From Polycyclovorans sp. (GTDB taxonomy: Bacteria; Pseudomonadota; Gammaproteobacteria; Nevskiales; Nevskiaceae), in assembly GCA_002706265.1 (NCBI GenBank), contig PAKU01000006.1, forward strand, positions 1 to 64,000: 64,000 bases of DNA. The letters are read 5' to 3'. Below are positions 63,300-64,000 of this stretch, piece after piece (within the stretch, counting starts at the first letter, position 1; the number at the start of each line of letters is the position of its first letter). The position numbers were made by a program, and so were the translations under genes. The notes below the pieces were generated by a model. It did no database searches, was not told the DNA's origin, and saw nothing but the letters and a program-made list of their open reading frames with translations.

Positions 63300-64000
63300 A
63301 TGAAAAATCCTATTGTTTGGCTGGCCATTGCGCTGGTCCTGTTGCTGACCATCTCCAACGCCTTTTTCGTGGTGGACCAGCGTGAACGTGCCGTGCTGAT
63401 CCAGCTGGGCGAATTCAAGGGCGCCGACTATCCGCCCGGCCTGCACCTGAAGATTCCCTTCATTCAGGAAGTGCGCAAGTTCGATCGCCGCCTGCTGATT
63501 CTCGACAGCGGCACCGAGAGCTTCCTGACGTCCGAAAAGAAAAACGTGGACGTCGATTACTACATTCTGTGGCGTATTGCCGATACCCAGGCCTTCATTC
63601 GTGCCACGGGGGGGCAGCAATTGGTCGCCGCCGACCGGCTCTCGTCCATCGTCAACCGCGGCCTGCGTGACCAGTTCGGCTCGCTGACCATTCAGCAGGC
63701 GGTGTCAGATGAGCGCGACAGCATCACCAACACGGTGATCAAACAGGCCAGCAACAACCTGGTCGAGCTGGGCATCGAGTTGGCCGACGTGCGCGTCAAG
63801 CGCATCGATCTGCCGCGGGGGGTCAGTGAATCGGTGTTCGACCGCATGCGTGCCGAGCGTTTGCGGGTGGCCTCTGACCTGCGGGCCCGCGGTGCCGAAG
63901 AAGGTGAGCGCATTCGTGCGGATGTGGACCGCGAGGCACAGGTGTTGTTGGCCGAGGCCTATCGTGAAGCCGAAACGCTGCGCGGTGAGGGCGATGCCAA
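63300..64000 (+). CDS. hflC: FtsH protease modulator HflC (partial, cut by window end)
   Basis: The first 233 codons read KNPIVWLAIALVLLLTISNAF (membrane helix), then VVDQRERAVLIQLGEF and the SPFH domain through REAETLRGEGDA. The protein is usually about 290 aa, so roughly 60 residues lie beyond the window. It pairs with the preceding hflK to regulate FtsH. Confidence 0.95.
   Translation, partial: MKNPIVWLAIALVLLLTISNAFFVVDQRERAVLIQLGEFKGADYPPGLHLKIPFIQEVRKFDRRLLILDSGTESFLTSEKKNVDVDYYILWRIADTQAFIRATGGQQLVAADRLSSIVNRGLRDQFGSLTIQQAVSDERDSITNTVIKQASNNLVELGIELADVRVKRIDLPRGVSESVFDRMRAERLRVASDLRARGAEEGERIRADVDREAQVLLAEAYREAETLRGEGDA

Overview
This window is a GC-rich chromosomal segment of a gammaproteobacterium. 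The order nnrD-tsaE-amiC-mutL-miaA-hfq-hflX-hflK-hflC, the LexA box type (CTG-N10-CAG), lptFG facing pepA-holC, and a lexA-imuA-imuB-dnaE2 mutagenesis cassette support this. The TonB2-type motor operon with DUF3450 and a DUF1329 protein points towards Nevskiales/Xanthomonadales-like lineages, but that placement is inference. Coding density is very high, many genes are joined by 1-4 bp stop/start overlaps, and no stretch over 300 bases lacks a gene. There is no CRISPR array, rRNA operon or complete insertion sequence.

Layout. 1-550: a possible mobile-element remnant, then tRNA-Cys and tRNA-Gly on the minus strand with their own promoter and terminators. 707-7174: a six-gene TonB energy-transduction operon (DUF3450, TtpC-like channel, ExbB, ExbD, TonB, and a TPR-DUF1329 fusion). 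7177-9068: a divergent DUF6918 / ABC1-kinase pair. 9097-16139: the SOS mutasome (lexA-imuA-imuB ... dnaE2), split by a DmeF-like metal exporter and a fragment of a DUF486 membrane protein, with two LexA boxes in front of lexA. 16232-17428: argD. 17632-24237: a complete RND efflux pump operon (MFP, RND, OprM-like) facing a TetR regulator across a palindromic operator. 24446-26960: gspB/exeA. 27015-30228: a KefB-like antiporter, OsmC and pirin. 30272-33270: a retropepsin, inactive transglutaminase-7TM and ATP-grasp ligase operon of unresolved function. 33345-41581: fxsA, valS, LpxO-like hydroxylase, hydrolase, RlpA, YeaQ-type protein, holC-pepA. 41749-45035: lptFG, RDD protein, lipase-like hydrolase. 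45161-49326: pcnB-folK-panB-panC, then panD. 49374-54162: a 2OG oxygenase, pgi, the PA2779/PA2778-like pair and queG. 54185-64000: the nnrD-to-hflC cluster, with hflC running off the edge.

The points most worth a second look are: (i) a secreted small protein with a double-glycine-leader-like segment next to a C39-like lipoprotein peptidase (51751-53107), which may form a periplasmic precursor/protease pair; (ii) the TPR-DUF1329 fusion built into a TonB motor operon; (iii) the retropepsin/transglutaminase/ATP-grasp operon; (iv) pcnB apparently starting at a non-canonical AUC codon; (v) a metal exporter and a gene fragment wedged into the imuAB-dnaE2 cassette; (vi) -10 boxes 6 nt in front of the start codons of lptF and nnrD, suggesting leaderless transcripts; and (vii) a 28-nt direct repeat before panD.
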